From positions 1 through 35,371 of IMG/VR virus record IMGVR_UViG_3300021963_004601: a stretch of DNA of 35,371 nt. One strand, given 5' to 3'. The stretch is from a virus. The notes under the pieces were generated by a model. The model saw nothing but the letters and a program-made list of their open reading frames with translations. It did not search any database and had not been told where the DNA came from. Shown piece by piece: positions 1 through 7,914 of the stretch (the first letter of the stretch is position 1; every line of letters begins with the position of its first letter). The position numbers were made by a program, and so were the translations under genes.

Positions 1-251
1 CTGCTTGCACGGCTGGCCTGTTTGGCTGGTATCAGATCGGTGGTCTGGCGGTCATCAAGAAGACTGCGGTTGCTACCTCGCCCCAGGTTGCGGTTTACCA
101 GTCTGCTACGACTGGCCGCATCATGGCGACGGCTGCTTCTGGTAAGCAGATCCTGGGTGCGCGCTCTGCGAACCTTGCGAGCGTTACCTCGACCACCTCG
201 ACTGTTATCGTGTCGATCAACCGTCCTCACAAGCAGGGTGCGGTTGCCTAA
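1..251 (+). CDS. Small post-capsid virion protein (decoration-like), 3' part
   Basis: This is the C-terminal part of the gene that begins at 34972. The contig was opened inside it, and the reading frame runs from base 3 to the TAA at 249-251. Joined across the circle the gene is 537 nt and encodes 178 residues. The product is Ala/Thr/Ser/Val-rich with alternating beta-type residues and has no membrane segment. Its place directly after the capsid gene is that of head decoration or stabilising proteins in many tailed phages; that role is inferred from position and composition only. Its stop overlaps the next start by one base (TAATG). Confidence 0.75.
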   Translation, partial: ACTAGLFGWYQIGGLAVIKKTAVATSPQVAVYQSATTGRIMATAASGKQILGARSANLASVTSTTSTVIVSINRPHKQGAVA

Positions 252-1576
252 TGATTTTGCCATCCAACCTGGATGACACGATCCCTGTCGTTTGCAACGT
301 GGGGGATTCCGAGATTTTGACAAACATTCGTTCGTCATCGCTTCGGAGTCTCCCATGGCTGCAAATGGCAGAACCGCGTTTAGATAAAGTTTTGATCGTT
401 GGCGGGGGGCCTTCCGTGAGGGCTTTCCTGCCAACGATTAAGGCTTTGCGCGAATCCGGTGCCAAAGTCTTCGCCATGAACGGCACTATGAAGATGCTGA
501 ACGACGCCGGGTGTGGCGTTGATTATTTCATCCTGCTTGATGCCCGCGCCGAGTCTGTAAAGTTCGTGACCCAGGGAACGGCGTCTGAATACCTAATCGC
601 CTCCCAATGCCCGCCCGAAGCGTTTGACGCTGTAAGCCCCGTGACCCTCTGGCACCCTAATTATGAGGGCGTCCGAGAAATTGCCGGTGACCGGGAGTGT
701 GTATTTATTGGCGGCGGCAGCTCAGTTGGCCTTCAATCAATGTCTATTGCCTATGCCATGGGATTCCGCGACATCCACCTTTATGGCTTTGATAGCTCGT
801 ATTTGGATGGCGCTGGTCATGCGTATGCCCAAGCACAGAACGACGCCGACCAGCCCGAGGAGTTTACGGTTGGAGGCAAAGCGTTTCTGGCAGCGCCCTG
901 GATGGCCCGCCAAGCGATTGAATTCCAAACCGCCGCCCAGCAGCTTGCTGATGGAGACGCCACAGTGGTTGTTCATGGCAGCGGTTTGTTGCCCACAGTC
1001 GCAGCCCAGATGGCTCAACCAGCACCAGAATTCAAAAGCGAAAAAGAAAAATACGAGGCGATGTGGGGCTTTGACAAATACCGAGAAGTATCGCCAGGCG
1101 AAGGCGCGGCGGCTGATTTTGTCAAACTAGCGGGCATCACTGATGCGTCATCCGTCTTAGACTTTGGCTGCGGCACGGGGCGCGGTGGCGCAAAAATTTA
1201 TGAGATGACGGGCGCCATTGTTAATCTTGTAGATTTTGCCGACAACGCGCTTGATCCCGACATCGAACTTGATTTCATATCCGCTGATCTGTCGAAATCC
1301 ATGCGCCTGTCTGCCGACTTCGGCTTTTGCTGTGACGTTTTGGAACACATCCCGACGCATCAGGCTGGTGATGTAATCAAAAACATTATGGAATGTGTAG
1401 ATCATTGCTTTTTCCAAATATCCACAGTCCATGACAATATGGGCGTTCTAATCGGCCAACCTCTGCACCTGTCAGTGTTCGCGCACGATTGGTGGGTCGA
1501 TAAATTCCAAGCATACGTCATAGACTGGTCGCACCAGACCGCAGACGCGTCTAGTTTCTACATTTCCAAACACTGA
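251..1576 (+). CDS. DUF115 (MptE-like) domain fused to SAM methyltransferase
   Basis: 441 residues in two domains. Residues about 45-245 look like the DUF115/MAF_flag10 family (6-hydroxymethylpterin pyrophosphokinase MptE-like; bacterial members act near glycan transfer): a VLIVGGGPS loop at 47-55, DYFILLDAR at 91-99 and the family-typical LYGFDSSY at 177-184. Residues about 265-441 form a class I methyltransferase with the SAM loop VLDFGCGTG at 302-310 and DVLEHI at 362-367. The start overlaps the preceding stop (TAATG). It lies between a decoration-like gene and small structural genes, which is odd for an enzyme. It may modify a surface glycan or a virion component, but the substrate is unknown. 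The domain calls are fairly secure; the biological role is not. Confidence 0.8.
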   Translation: MILPSNLDDTIPVVCNVGDSEILTNIRSSSLRSLPWLQMAEPRLDKVLIVGGGPSVRAFLPTIKALRESGAKVFAMNGTMKMLNDAGCGVDYFILLDARAESVKFVTQGTASEYLIASQCPPEAFDAVSPVTLWHPNYEGVREIAGDRECVFIGGGSSVGLQSMSIAYAMGFRDIHLYGFDSSYLDGAGHAYAQAQNDADQPEEFTVGGKAFLAAPWMARQAIEFQTAAQQLADGDATVVVHGSGLLPTVAAQMAQPAPEFKSEKEKYEAMWGFDKYREVSPGEGAAADFVKLAGITDASSVLDFGCGTGRGGAKIYEMTGAIVNLVDFADNALDPDIELDFISADLSKSMRLSADFGFCCDVLEHIPTHQAGDVIKNIMECVDHCFFQISTVHDNMGVLIGQPLHLSVFAHDWWVDKFQAYVIDWSHQTADASSFYISKH

Positions 1577-1588
1577 AAGGATCACATC

Positions 1589-1951
1589 ATGGCTTTCCCC
1601 TCTCGTATTCTTGGTGCTGGTAACAGCCCGCTTTCGTCCTCCACCATTTGCGGCGACGGTGGCACTGGTTTGGTTGCCCTTGGCACGACTGCTGCAACCG
1701 CTTTGCAGCTTTCGGCGGTTTTCAACGCCATTACGACTTCCGCCGCCAGCACTGGCGTTAAGCTGCCGCCGACTGAAGTTGGCGCGATGGTCGGCATCCG
1801 CAATGACAGCGGCCAGACCATTACGGTTTATCCTTACGATACCAGCTCGACCATCAACGCGGCTGCGGCCAGCCTTAGCGTTGCGACGGCGAAGACCGTG
1901 CTGTTGTTCGCCACCTCTGCGACGACTTGGGCTTCGGTCACGACCGCGTAA
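1589..1951 (+). CDS. Small beta-rich virion protein, paralogue A
   Basis: 120 residues, rich in Ala, Thr, Ser and Val, with no charged clusters and no TM segment. It begins MAFPSRILGAG and shares the blocks ICGDG-TGLVA, GTTAATALQL and a TVYP segment with the protein encoded immediately downstream, so the two are tandem paralogues. An AAGGA Shine-Dalgarno lies about 10 nt upstream of the ATG. Its position in the head/tail block and its composition suggest a structural protein such as a decoration or head-fibre subunit, but no named family is recognised. Its stop overlaps the next start (TAATG). Confidence 0.8.
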   Translation: MAFPSRILGAGNSPLSSSTICGDGGTGLVALGTTAATALQLSAVFNAITTSAASTGVKLPPTEVGAMVGIRNDSGQTITVYPYDTSSTINAAAASLSVATAKTVLLFATSATTWASVTTA

Positions 1952-2307
1952 TGCCGATTCCTTCAAGAGTTCTTGGGGCTGGCGTAAACTCTCTTGCCAC
2001 AGTGTCGATCTGTGGCGATGGCGTCACGGGTCTTGTTGCCGCAGGGACAACGGCTGCGACGGCCTTGCAGTTGAAGTTTGTCTATAATCAAGTTGCCACT
2101 ACCGCCGCCAGTTCTGGTGTAAAACTGCCAATCACTGAAACCGGCGAACTAATTGTGGTCGCTAACGATGGGGCAAACTCACTCACGGTTTACCCGCAAA
2201 CCGGGTCTACAATTGACGGTGTATCGTCCGTTTCTATCGCCACAACGAAACGTGCCTTCTTCATTGCCGTTAGTTTGACGGCCTGGGTTTCAATACTGGG
2301 AGCATAA
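1951..2307 (+). CDS. Small beta-rich virion protein, paralogue B
   Basis: 118 residues from the ATG at 1951, which overlaps the TAA of paralogue A. A longer frame begins at 1927, but its extra residues have no counterpart in paralogue A, whereas MPIPSRVLGAG aligns with MAFPSRILGAG at once. It shares with its neighbour ICGDG, TGLVA-GTTAATALQL, a GVKLP block and LTVYP, ending in an ITT/VSL..W strand. It probably arose by gene duplication and is probably a virion component. The function is unknown, and the two copies have diverged enough to suggest different contacts. Confidence 0.8.
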   Translation: MPIPSRVLGAGVNSLATVSICGDGVTGLVAAGTTAATALQLKFVYNQVATTAASSGVKLPITETGELIVVANDGANSLTVYPQTGSTIDGVSSVSIATTKRAFFIAVSLTAWVSILGA

Positions 2308-2308
2308 A

Positions 2309-2857
2309 ATGTCAATCGACAGCGATGTCGCCAATGCTGATTCGCACATGTTTGTTGAGTTCTACACCTTTGATCGGGAGCCGCATAAGGACGTTCCATT
2401 CGTCCGAATCATGTCTCCCGGCGACAAGACAAACATCATTGAGACGTTCGCAAGGGACTTTCACAAGCAGCGTTTCCCGCGCCAGTGGCTTCATTACCAA
2501 ATGCAGAATGATGGGGGCGCGTTTATTGGAACGCCTCTTGCGGAATGGGCTACTGCAAAGCCAGAAGAGATGAGCGACTATCAAATGGCCGAGCTTGGGA
2601 TTCTCAAATTCCAAACGGTCGAGCAAATTGCGACGGCCAGCGATGCGCAGCTTCAGCGGGTTGGGATGGGGTCGGTAGGGTTACGAGATCGGGCGCGGGA
2701 GTTCTTGAAGGCCAAGAACCAGAGCGCGACCAGCTCAGAACTTGAGGACACCAAGGCCGAACTTGAGAAGCTCAAGGCCCAAGTGGCGGCGATGTCGGAG
2801 TTTGTGGAGCGCAATAATGAAAAGCGCGGCCCAGGACGACCACGCAAAGTCGAATAA
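2309..2857 (+). CDS. Virion-block protein with coiled coil and C-terminal AT-hook
   Basis: 182 residues. The N-terminal half (about 10-100) is a compact domain with aromatic and charged residues. Residues 101-135 carry a helix-hairpin-helix-like stretch (QLQRVGMG followed by LRDRAREFL). Residues about 144-170 are a predicted coiled coil rich in Glu, Lys and Leu. The end RGPGRPRK (173-180) matches the AT-hook core G-R-P flanked by basic residues, a minor-groove binding motif. Its place among head-completion genes suggests contact with packaged or entering DNA, which is inference. Similar proteins occur in the same position in other podovirus-like phages, without a known function to my knowledge. 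Confidence 0.75.
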   Translation: MSIDSDVANADSHMFVEFYTFDREPHKDVPFVRIMSPGDKTNIIETFARDFHKQRFPRQWLHYQMQNDGGAFIGTPLAEWATAKPEEMSDYQMAELGILKFQTVEQIATASDAQLQRVGMGSVGLRDRAREFLKAKNQSATSSELEDTKAELEKLKAQVAAMSEFVERNNEKRGPGRPRKVE

Positions 2858-2870
2858 CGAGGCTTAGATT

Positions 2871-3788
2871 ATGTCCACCACGACGATGCTCCAACTGGTT
2901 CAGCAGGTCACGAACGAACTAGGCATTTCCACGCCTTCGGTTGTCGCCGGCAATACCAACCAGGACGTTACTCAGATTCTGGCGTTGATGAACGCAAATG
3001 GGTATGAGTTCCTGCGCAAGCATCCATGGCAGGCACTTACAAAGCAGCACCGTTTCTACACCGAATATCTGACGACCACTGGAACGTGGACGACGGCTGC
3101 GCAGACCATTACGGCAATCCCTTCCACAACTGGGCTTGATACGACCTATCAAGTGGTCGGGACGGGGTTTAACCAGGACACGTTCATCAGTTCTGTCGAT
3201 TCTGGCACCCAGGTTACGGTCAATCAGGACATAGAGGAAGCCGCAACTGCCGGGACGCTGAACTTCCAAAAGATGCGTTACGACCTACCGTCCGATTACG
3301 AGGCTCTTATCCCGCGCACAATGTGGGATAAATCCAAGCACTGGGAGATGCTCGGCCCCGAGGACGCGCAACAGTGGGAATGGCTCTTGTCCGGTTATAT
3401 TAGCACCGGTCCTAGAGTTCGCTGGCGGCTGTTCTCCGGCTACTTCCAGATCTGGCCGGGGTTCTCTAGCGCCGAATATCTGGGGTTTGAATACCGGTCT
3501 AAGGGCTGGGCTGAAAGCTCTGCCGGCGCGGTCAAGAATAGCTTTACGGTTGACACCGATACCTGCATCTATCCTGATCGGCTCATCGTTAACGCTACAA
3601 AGCTGAAGTATTTTGAGGCTAAGGGCTTTGATACAACGGCGATGTATCGGAACTATGAGGAGGAAATGGAGGCTGCTAAGGCTCTGGACATGAGTTCTGC
3701 CAACCTTTCCTTTGCGCCTCGGCCTGGGACCGTTCTCATTGGCTACGATAACATTCCAGATAGCGGTTACGGGGATTCCAGCACATGA
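2871..3788 (+). CDS. Head-to-tail adaptor / tail tubular A-like protein
   Basis: 305 residues. It begins with an amphipathic helical region (MLQLVQQVTNELGI), then a mixed beta region and the aromatic-rich segment RYDLPSDYEALIPRTMWD (residues 138-155), a signature seen in podovirus adaptor proteins of the P22 gp4 / T7 gp11 type. A hydrophobic block WRLFSGYFQIWPGF follows. It directly precedes the propeller-like tail protein and overlaps it by 4 nt (ATGA), matching the adaptor-then-nozzle gene order of podoviruses. The adaptor role is inferred from layout and motif style, because the sequence alone does not identify one specific family. Confidence 0.65.
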   Translation: MSTTTMLQLVQQVTNELGISTPSVVAGNTNQDVTQILALMNANGYEFLRKHPWQALTKQHRFYTEYLTTTGTWTTAAQTITAIPSTTGLDTTYQVVGTGFNQDTFISSVDSGTQVTVNQDIEEAATAGTLNFQKMRYDLPSDYEALIPRTMWDKSKHWEMLGPEDAQQWEWLLSGYISTGPRVRWRLFSGYFQIWPGFSSAEYLGFEYRSKGWAESSAGAVKNSFTVDTDTCIYPDRLIVNATKLKYFEAKGFDTTAMYRNYEEEMEAAKALDMSSANLSFAPRPGTVLIGYDNIPDSGYGDSST

Positions 3789-5305
3789 GGAGACCCCAAG
3801 CATCATCGGCGGGGGTTGCCTCTTTACCATCTCCTATCGGCGGCTGGAACGCTCGGGATTCCATTGCCAATATGGCTCCAGTCGACGCCGTGCAGCTTGA
3901 GAACATATTCCCAAGCGTTTCCAACGTTGTGCTTCGGGGTGGCTATACCAATTGGGCGACAGGGTTGCCGGGGCAAGTCGAAACACTTATGGCCTATGCC
4001 GGTGCCGCCAACAACGAGTTCTTTGCGTTCAGTGTAACCGGCCTTTACGACGTTACGCTCGGCGGTGCAGTCGGCGCTGCGGTGGTTTCTGGACTCTCCA
4101 ATGCTAGGTGGGAATACACCAACATTTCGACCAGCGGCGGCAGTTTTCTCATGGCCGTCAACGGAGTGGATAACGCTCTTTTGTATGACGGGACAACCTG
4201 GTCAAATCCCACCATTACGGGCGTCACAGACAATGATTTAGACAACATTACGCTGTTCAAAAACCGCCTTTGGTTTATTGAGAAGGACAGTCTCAAGGCT
4301 TGGTATTTGCCAACGTCTAGCATTGGCGGGGCTGCTGAACAATTCGATTTGCGCTCGGTTGCGAGGCTCGGCGGCTATCTTGTGGGCATGGCGACTTGGA
4401 CGATTGATGCCGGGTTTGGGTCTGACGATAACTTGGCGTTTGTGACCTCCAAAGGCGAGATCATCGTCTACCGAGGCACCGATCCGGCTTCGGCCTCAAC
4501 CTGGGCGTTGATTGGCGTCTGGTCGCTGGGAGCGCCTTTGGGGCGGCGGTGTTTCTTAAAATACGGCGGCGATTTGCTGTTGCTGACATTGAGCGGCCTC
4601 TATCCGCTTGCCACTGCCTTGCAGACCGCGCAGGCGACAGCTACGGCTTTGAGCGACAAAATCCAGGGTGCGTTCGGGGCTGCGGCTGTTCTATACCAGA
4701 ACACTTTTGGCTGGCAGATTGTGTTTTCGGCAAAGAACAATGCGGTTTGGGTTAATGTTCCGGTTGCCATTGGATCGCAGCAGCAATACGTGATGAACGA
4801 CATTACGAAAGCCTGGTGCAATTTCACCGGCTGGGCCGCAAATTGCTGGGAAATATTTGATAATACTGCGTATTTTGGCGGGAACACGGTTGTCGGTAAG
4901 GCGTGGGATGATAGTTACGCCGACAACAATACGGACATCAATGGCAACGCATTGCAGGCGTTCAATTATTTTGAAAGCCGTGGCATAAAGAAATACTTTA
5001 CCCGCGCTCGCCCCAGCGTTTTTACAAATGGCACTCCGCAGATAGAAGTCGGAATGAATGTGGATTTTGAGGTTGCCGACACCTCTGGCGCTTTATCGTT
5101 TGCGCCAATATCCTCTGCGGTATGGGATACTGGCCTGTGGGATTCATCCACCTGGGGTTCTGAGCTAGTGATTACGAATAATTGGCAGGGAATCACGGGT
5201 ATCGGTTATTGTGGAGGCCTAAGATTCAAGACTGCATCACAGGGGCTTCAGATCGAATGGGCGGCGACGGATGTGGTCTTCCAGCAAGGTTGGGCTGGCA
5301 TATAG
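3785..5305 (+). CDS. Propeller-like tail nozzle/hub protein (P22 gp10-like)
   Basis: 506 residues beginning with a short N-terminal tail and the conserved-looking SPIGGWNARDS and PVDAVQLENIFPSVSNVVLRGG segments (roughly residues 16-54), typical of podovirus tail stabilisation/nozzle proteins. It then has repeated strand-loop units such as NALLYDGTTW, KNRLWFI and GEIIVYRG, which suggest a beta-propeller. Length and order (after the adaptor) fit the role. It probably forms the tail tube end below the adaptor. Start ATG 3785 overlaps the previous stop. The 3' end (5257-5305) overlaps the start of the next gene. Confidence 0.75.
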   Translation: MRRPQASSAGVASLPSPIGGWNARDSIANMAPVDAVQLENIFPSVSNVVLRGGYTNWATGLPGQVETLMAYAGAANNEFFAFSVTGLYDVTLGGAVGAAVVSGLSNARWEYTNISTSGGSFLMAVNGVDNALLYDGTTWSNPTITGVTDNDLDNITLFKNRLWFIEKDSLKAWYLPTSSIGGAAEQFDLRSVARLGGYLVGMATWTIDAGFGSDDNLAFVTSKGEIIVYRGTDPASASTWALIGVWSLGAPLGRRCFLKYGGDLLLLTLSGLYPLATALQTAQATATALSDKIQGAFGAAAVLYQNTFGWQIVFSAKNNAVWVNVPVAIGSQQQYVMNDITKAWCNFTGWAANCWEIFDNTAYFGGNTVVGKAWDDSYADNNTDINGNALQAFNYFESRGIKKYFTRARPSVFTNGTPQIEVGMNVDFEVADTSGALSFAPISSAVWDTGLWDSSTWGSELVITNNWQGITGIGYCGGLRFKTASQGLQIEWAATDVVFQQGWAGI

Positions 5306-5733
5306 TTAGCGGAAATGCGGTCGGAGAATGGGTCGCGGCGCGGGTTGACGGGCATTATTCCAAAGAGATTGCAACGGCAATAGGTTTAGAACGGGACGGT
5401 AATATAATTGCGGGCGTGATTTACGAGAACTGGAACAGGCGTTCTATTGTTTGCCACATTGCTGTTGAAGGACGTTTGACACCTAAGTTTATAGCGGCGA
5501 TTTTCGACTATCCGTTCAATGTTTGCGCGGTTGAAAAAGTAATATCGCCTGTCGGAAGCGGAAATATAAAGAGCCAGCGGTTGGCGACTAGCATGGGATA
5601 TGTAGAGGAGGCGCGGCTCAAAGACGCGCATCCGGACGGCGACTTGATACTTTATACGTTGAAGCGGTCTGACTGCCGTTTCCTTGGAGAGAACTATGGG
5701 AAAAAGCGCACCAAGCCCACCACCAGCCCCTGA
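5257..5733 (+). CDS. GNAT-family acetyltransferase-like protein
   Basis: About 158 residues if started at the ATG at 5257, which has an AGGGG Shine-Dalgarno at 5241-5245. An upstream ATG at 5182 would overlap the tail gene by 124 nt. The region NIIAGVIYENWNRRSIVCHIAVEG gives the beta-strand core, and NIKSQRLATSMGYVEEARLKDA near the C-terminus matches the acetyl-CoA-binding end of GNAT folds (N..S..la..lGF.eEg). GNAT genes among podovirus tail genes have been seen repeatedly, but the substrate is unknown. The last 38 nt overlap the next gene. The family call is good and the exact start is uncertain. Confidence 0.7.
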   Translation: MGGDGCGLPARLGWHIVSGNAVGEWVAARVDGHYSKEIATAIGLERDGNIIAGVIYENWNRRSIVCHIAVEGRLTPKFIAAIFDYPFNVCAVEKVISPVGSGNIKSQRLATSMGYVEEARLKDAHPDGDLILYTLKRSDCRFLGENYGKKRTKPTTSP

Positions 5734-6814
5734 TTACGCCGCAGCCGCAAGGGAACAGGGTACGGCCAACATTGAGGCGGCTCGGGCTTCGGCCAAGCTG
5801 TCAAATCCCAATATCATTGGCCCATACGGCAACCAAACCGTCAAATATGGCTCTGGCGGCATCTTTGATGAGGCTGGCTACAACAGGGCCATGCAGGCAT
5901 TTTCCGCCACTGGTTCCGGCGCTAAGGGGCCAGCCCCAACACAGGCTCAATATCAAACGACTGATGACGAAGGCAGAAGCGCAGATGACGTTCAAGCCTA
6001 TCGAAACGCTCAGCTAGATTACTTGTCCTCAAAGGGCGTTGCCCCGACGCGTGAGCAATACACGACGGGCATGGATATGGACATCCCGACCGTCACCCAG
6101 ACGCTTACGCCGGAAGGCCAGGCTACGGTCGAGGCCCAGCAGCGCGTCAGCCGCCGGTTGGCCAACCTTGGCGAGCAGGGCATTGGGACGGCGCAGCGGG
6201 TGATGGGAGAAGCGTTTAACCCAACAACGCCGGGTCTGAGAACCTCATTTGATACCTCAAATCTCGCTGCCATGCCGGTCAACGCCGGGATGACCGGGCA
6301 GAACGCCATCATGTCTCGTTTACAGCCGCAGATTGAGCGGCAGCAAGCCAGCACCAGGCAGAACCTAGCCAACCAGGGCATCGGATCCGGCAGCGAAGCG
6401 TACCGCAATGCCATGACTGACCAGGGCCAGCGTGAGAACGACCTTTACACCCAAGCCGCGCTACAGGGGATCGGCCTGGACACTGCCGCCCGTAGTCAAG
6501 GATTCAACGAGCAGCAAGGAATTGCCGCTTTTGAGAATCAGGCGCGGCAAGCCCAGCTTCAGCAGGAAGCCTACCTTCGGCAGCAGCCGTTGAACGAAAT
6601 CACCGGATTAATGTCAGGGTCGCAGATTCAGCTTCCCCAATTCCAGGCGTATCAGGGCCAGCAGATTGCCCCGCCACCGATATTCGCCGGCGCACAAGCG
6701 GCTGGGCAAAACGCGATGCAGAACTATGGGATCAACTCGGCCAATACCAATGCCGGGAACGCTGGGTTGATGAGCGGCATCGGAACCGCTGCGTCAATCG
6801 GTATCGCTTTGTGA
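5696..6814 (+). CDS. Internal/ejection-type virion protein, Gln/Ala-rich
   Basis: 372 residues from the ATG at 5696, which has a GGAGA Shine-Dalgarno just upstream; a start at 5684 would lack one. The N-terminus (MGKSAPSPPPAPDYAAAARE) is a style common to podovirus internal virion proteins. The rest is Gln-, Ala- and Asn-rich and helical (for example the QPQIERQQASTRQNLANQG region), with a Gly-rich, mildly hydrophobic tail ending SIGIAL. It follows the tail genes and precedes other ejection-like proteins. A role in DNA ejection is inferred from composition and order. Confidence 0.65.
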   Translation: MGKSAPSPPPAPDYAAAAREQGTANIEAARASAKLSNPNIIGPYGNQTVKYGSGGIFDEAGYNRAMQAFSATGSGAKGPAPTQAQYQTTDDEGRSADDVQAYRNAQLDYLSSKGVAPTREQYTTGMDMDIPTVTQTLTPEGQATVEAQQRVSRRLANLGEQGIGTAQRVMGEAFNPTTPGLRTSFDTSNLAAMPVNAGMTGQNAIMSRLQPQIERQQASTRQNLANQGIGSGSEAYRNAMTDQGQRENDLYTQAALQGIGLDTAARSQGFNEQQGIAAFENQARQAQLQQEAYLRQQPLNEITGLMSGSQIQLPQFQAYQGQQIAPPPIFAGAQAAGQNAMQNYGINSANTNAGNAGLMSGIGTAASIGIAL

Positions 6815-7494
6815 TGCTTGGATTGGCCTTCTCAGGCGGCAAAGACTCGTTGGCGTGTTGGTATCTATCTCGATCTCAGAACCCTATTGTGTTCTGGGTT
6901 AACACAGGAAAGGCGTATCCCGAAACTCTGTCGATCGTTGAAGAAGTCCGTGATGACAGGTTTGTCGAGGTTAAGGTGGACCGGGAAGCCCAGAACGAGA
7001 GTCAGGGAACTCCATCCGATCTTGTTCCGATGGATTGGACGGAGTTCGGGATGTCGGTGGGCATTAAGCGGCCCATAAAGATACAGTCGAGTTTCAGTTG
7101 CTGTTATGCAAACATCGCCGAGCCACTTATGGCTGCTGCCAAAGCGCACGGGGTGACCCACTTGATACGAGGTGAGAGGTTTTCTGAAAACCGGAAATCG
7201 ACCTCCAAGAATGGCGATTTGGTGTTCGGCATTACGTTTCTGCACCCGATAGAGGACTGGTCAGAAGAGCAGGTATTGAGTTTCATCAAGAAGGAGCGCG
7301 GCTCGGTCCCAGAACATTTCGCCATCAAGCACTCAAGCCTGGATTGTTACGATTGCACGGCGTTCATGGAAGATTCGGTTGATCGTGTCGCGTGGACTAA
7401 GAAGGCGCATCCGGCCTTCTACGAGAAATATGCAGAGCGTTTGAACCTTGTGAGACAAGCCTGTGCGCCTAGCTTGAAGCTGTTGGAGAGTTAA
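6814..7494 (+). CDS. PAPS reductase-like PP-loop enzyme
   Basis: 226 residues from ATG 6814, which overlaps the previous stop (TGATG). A GTG at 6811 is a less likely start. The PP-loop is near the N-terminus: LAFSGGKDS at residues 4-12, the ATP-pyrophosphatase signature of the PAPS reductase / DndC / CysH superfamily. Further family-like features are VFWVNTGKAYPET, a Cys-Cys pair (FSCCY), RGERFSENRKS, and two cysteines near the end (DCYDCTAFME). Phage members are often annotated as phosphoadenosine phosphosulfate reductases, but many probably use other substrates, such as nucleotide or nucleic-acid modification. It sits between two probable virion proteins. Confidence 0.85.
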   Translation: MLGLAFSGGKDSLACWYLSRSQNPIVFWVNTGKAYPETLSIVEEVRDDRFVEVKVDREAQNESQGTPSDLVPMDWTEFGMSVGIKRPIKIQSSFSCCYANIAEPLMAAAKAHGVTHLIRGERFSENRKSTSKNGDLVFGITFLHPIEDWSEEQVLSFIKKERGSVPEHFAIKHSSLDCYDCTAFMEDSVDRVAWTKKAHPAFYEKYAERLNLVRQACAPSLKLLES

Positions 7495-7495
7495 G

Positions 7496-7894
7496 ATGCC
7501 GAATACATATTACAACCCCATGGCCGCTGGCCCAGACAATCGCCTTGCCACCAGGGAGGCCCTCGCGGAGGCGTTGCGCCAGCAGCAGTTTCAGCGGGAG
7601 CAGGTGCAGATGCCGGGGAGTCCACCATCCAGCGGCTCGCTCCTGAGCAAAGATGATAGGGATGCGTTGAAGGCATATTCCAAAGAGGACGCCGCAAAGA
7701 GCAAAGACCCGATGAACCTTGCTACCGCTGCGGATGTTGCTGACCGAGCAGAAGGCATCGCTATGGGATCTGGGTATTCTCCGCTGACTGTCGGCCAGAA
7801 CATTGGTAATATGAGCTGGTGGGACCAGCTTAAGGACCAGTATGGTCTATTCGGTGGCGCTGGTGGTGGGTTTGGTGCCGGTGGTGGGCAATAG
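7496..7894 (+). CDS. Small internal virion-like protein, Gly-rich C-terminus
   Basis: 132 residues, unrecognised. The N-terminal part is Gln- and Arg-rich and helical (LATREALAEALRQQQFQREQ). The middle is polar with Lys/Asp/Ala repeats, and the end is GGAGGGFGAGGGQ. It starts one base after the previous stop. Its position between the PP-loop enzyme and the larger ejection-like proteins suggests a small virion or chaperone component; no enzymatic motif is visible. Confidence 0.6.
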   Translation: MPNTYYNPMAAGPDNRLATREALAEALRQQQFQREQVQMPGSPPSSGSLLSKDDRDALKAYSKEDAAKSKDPMNLATAADVADRAEGIAMGSGYSPLTVGQNIGNMSWWDQLKDQYGLFGGAGGGFGAGGGQ

Positions 7895-7914
7895 AGAATT
7901 GATGGAGCGTTCCG

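Noticed and set aside
6814-7494. Phosphorothioation (Dnd) system
   Set aside because: Only a PP-loop enzyme is present; no DndB, DndD or DndE-like neighbour.
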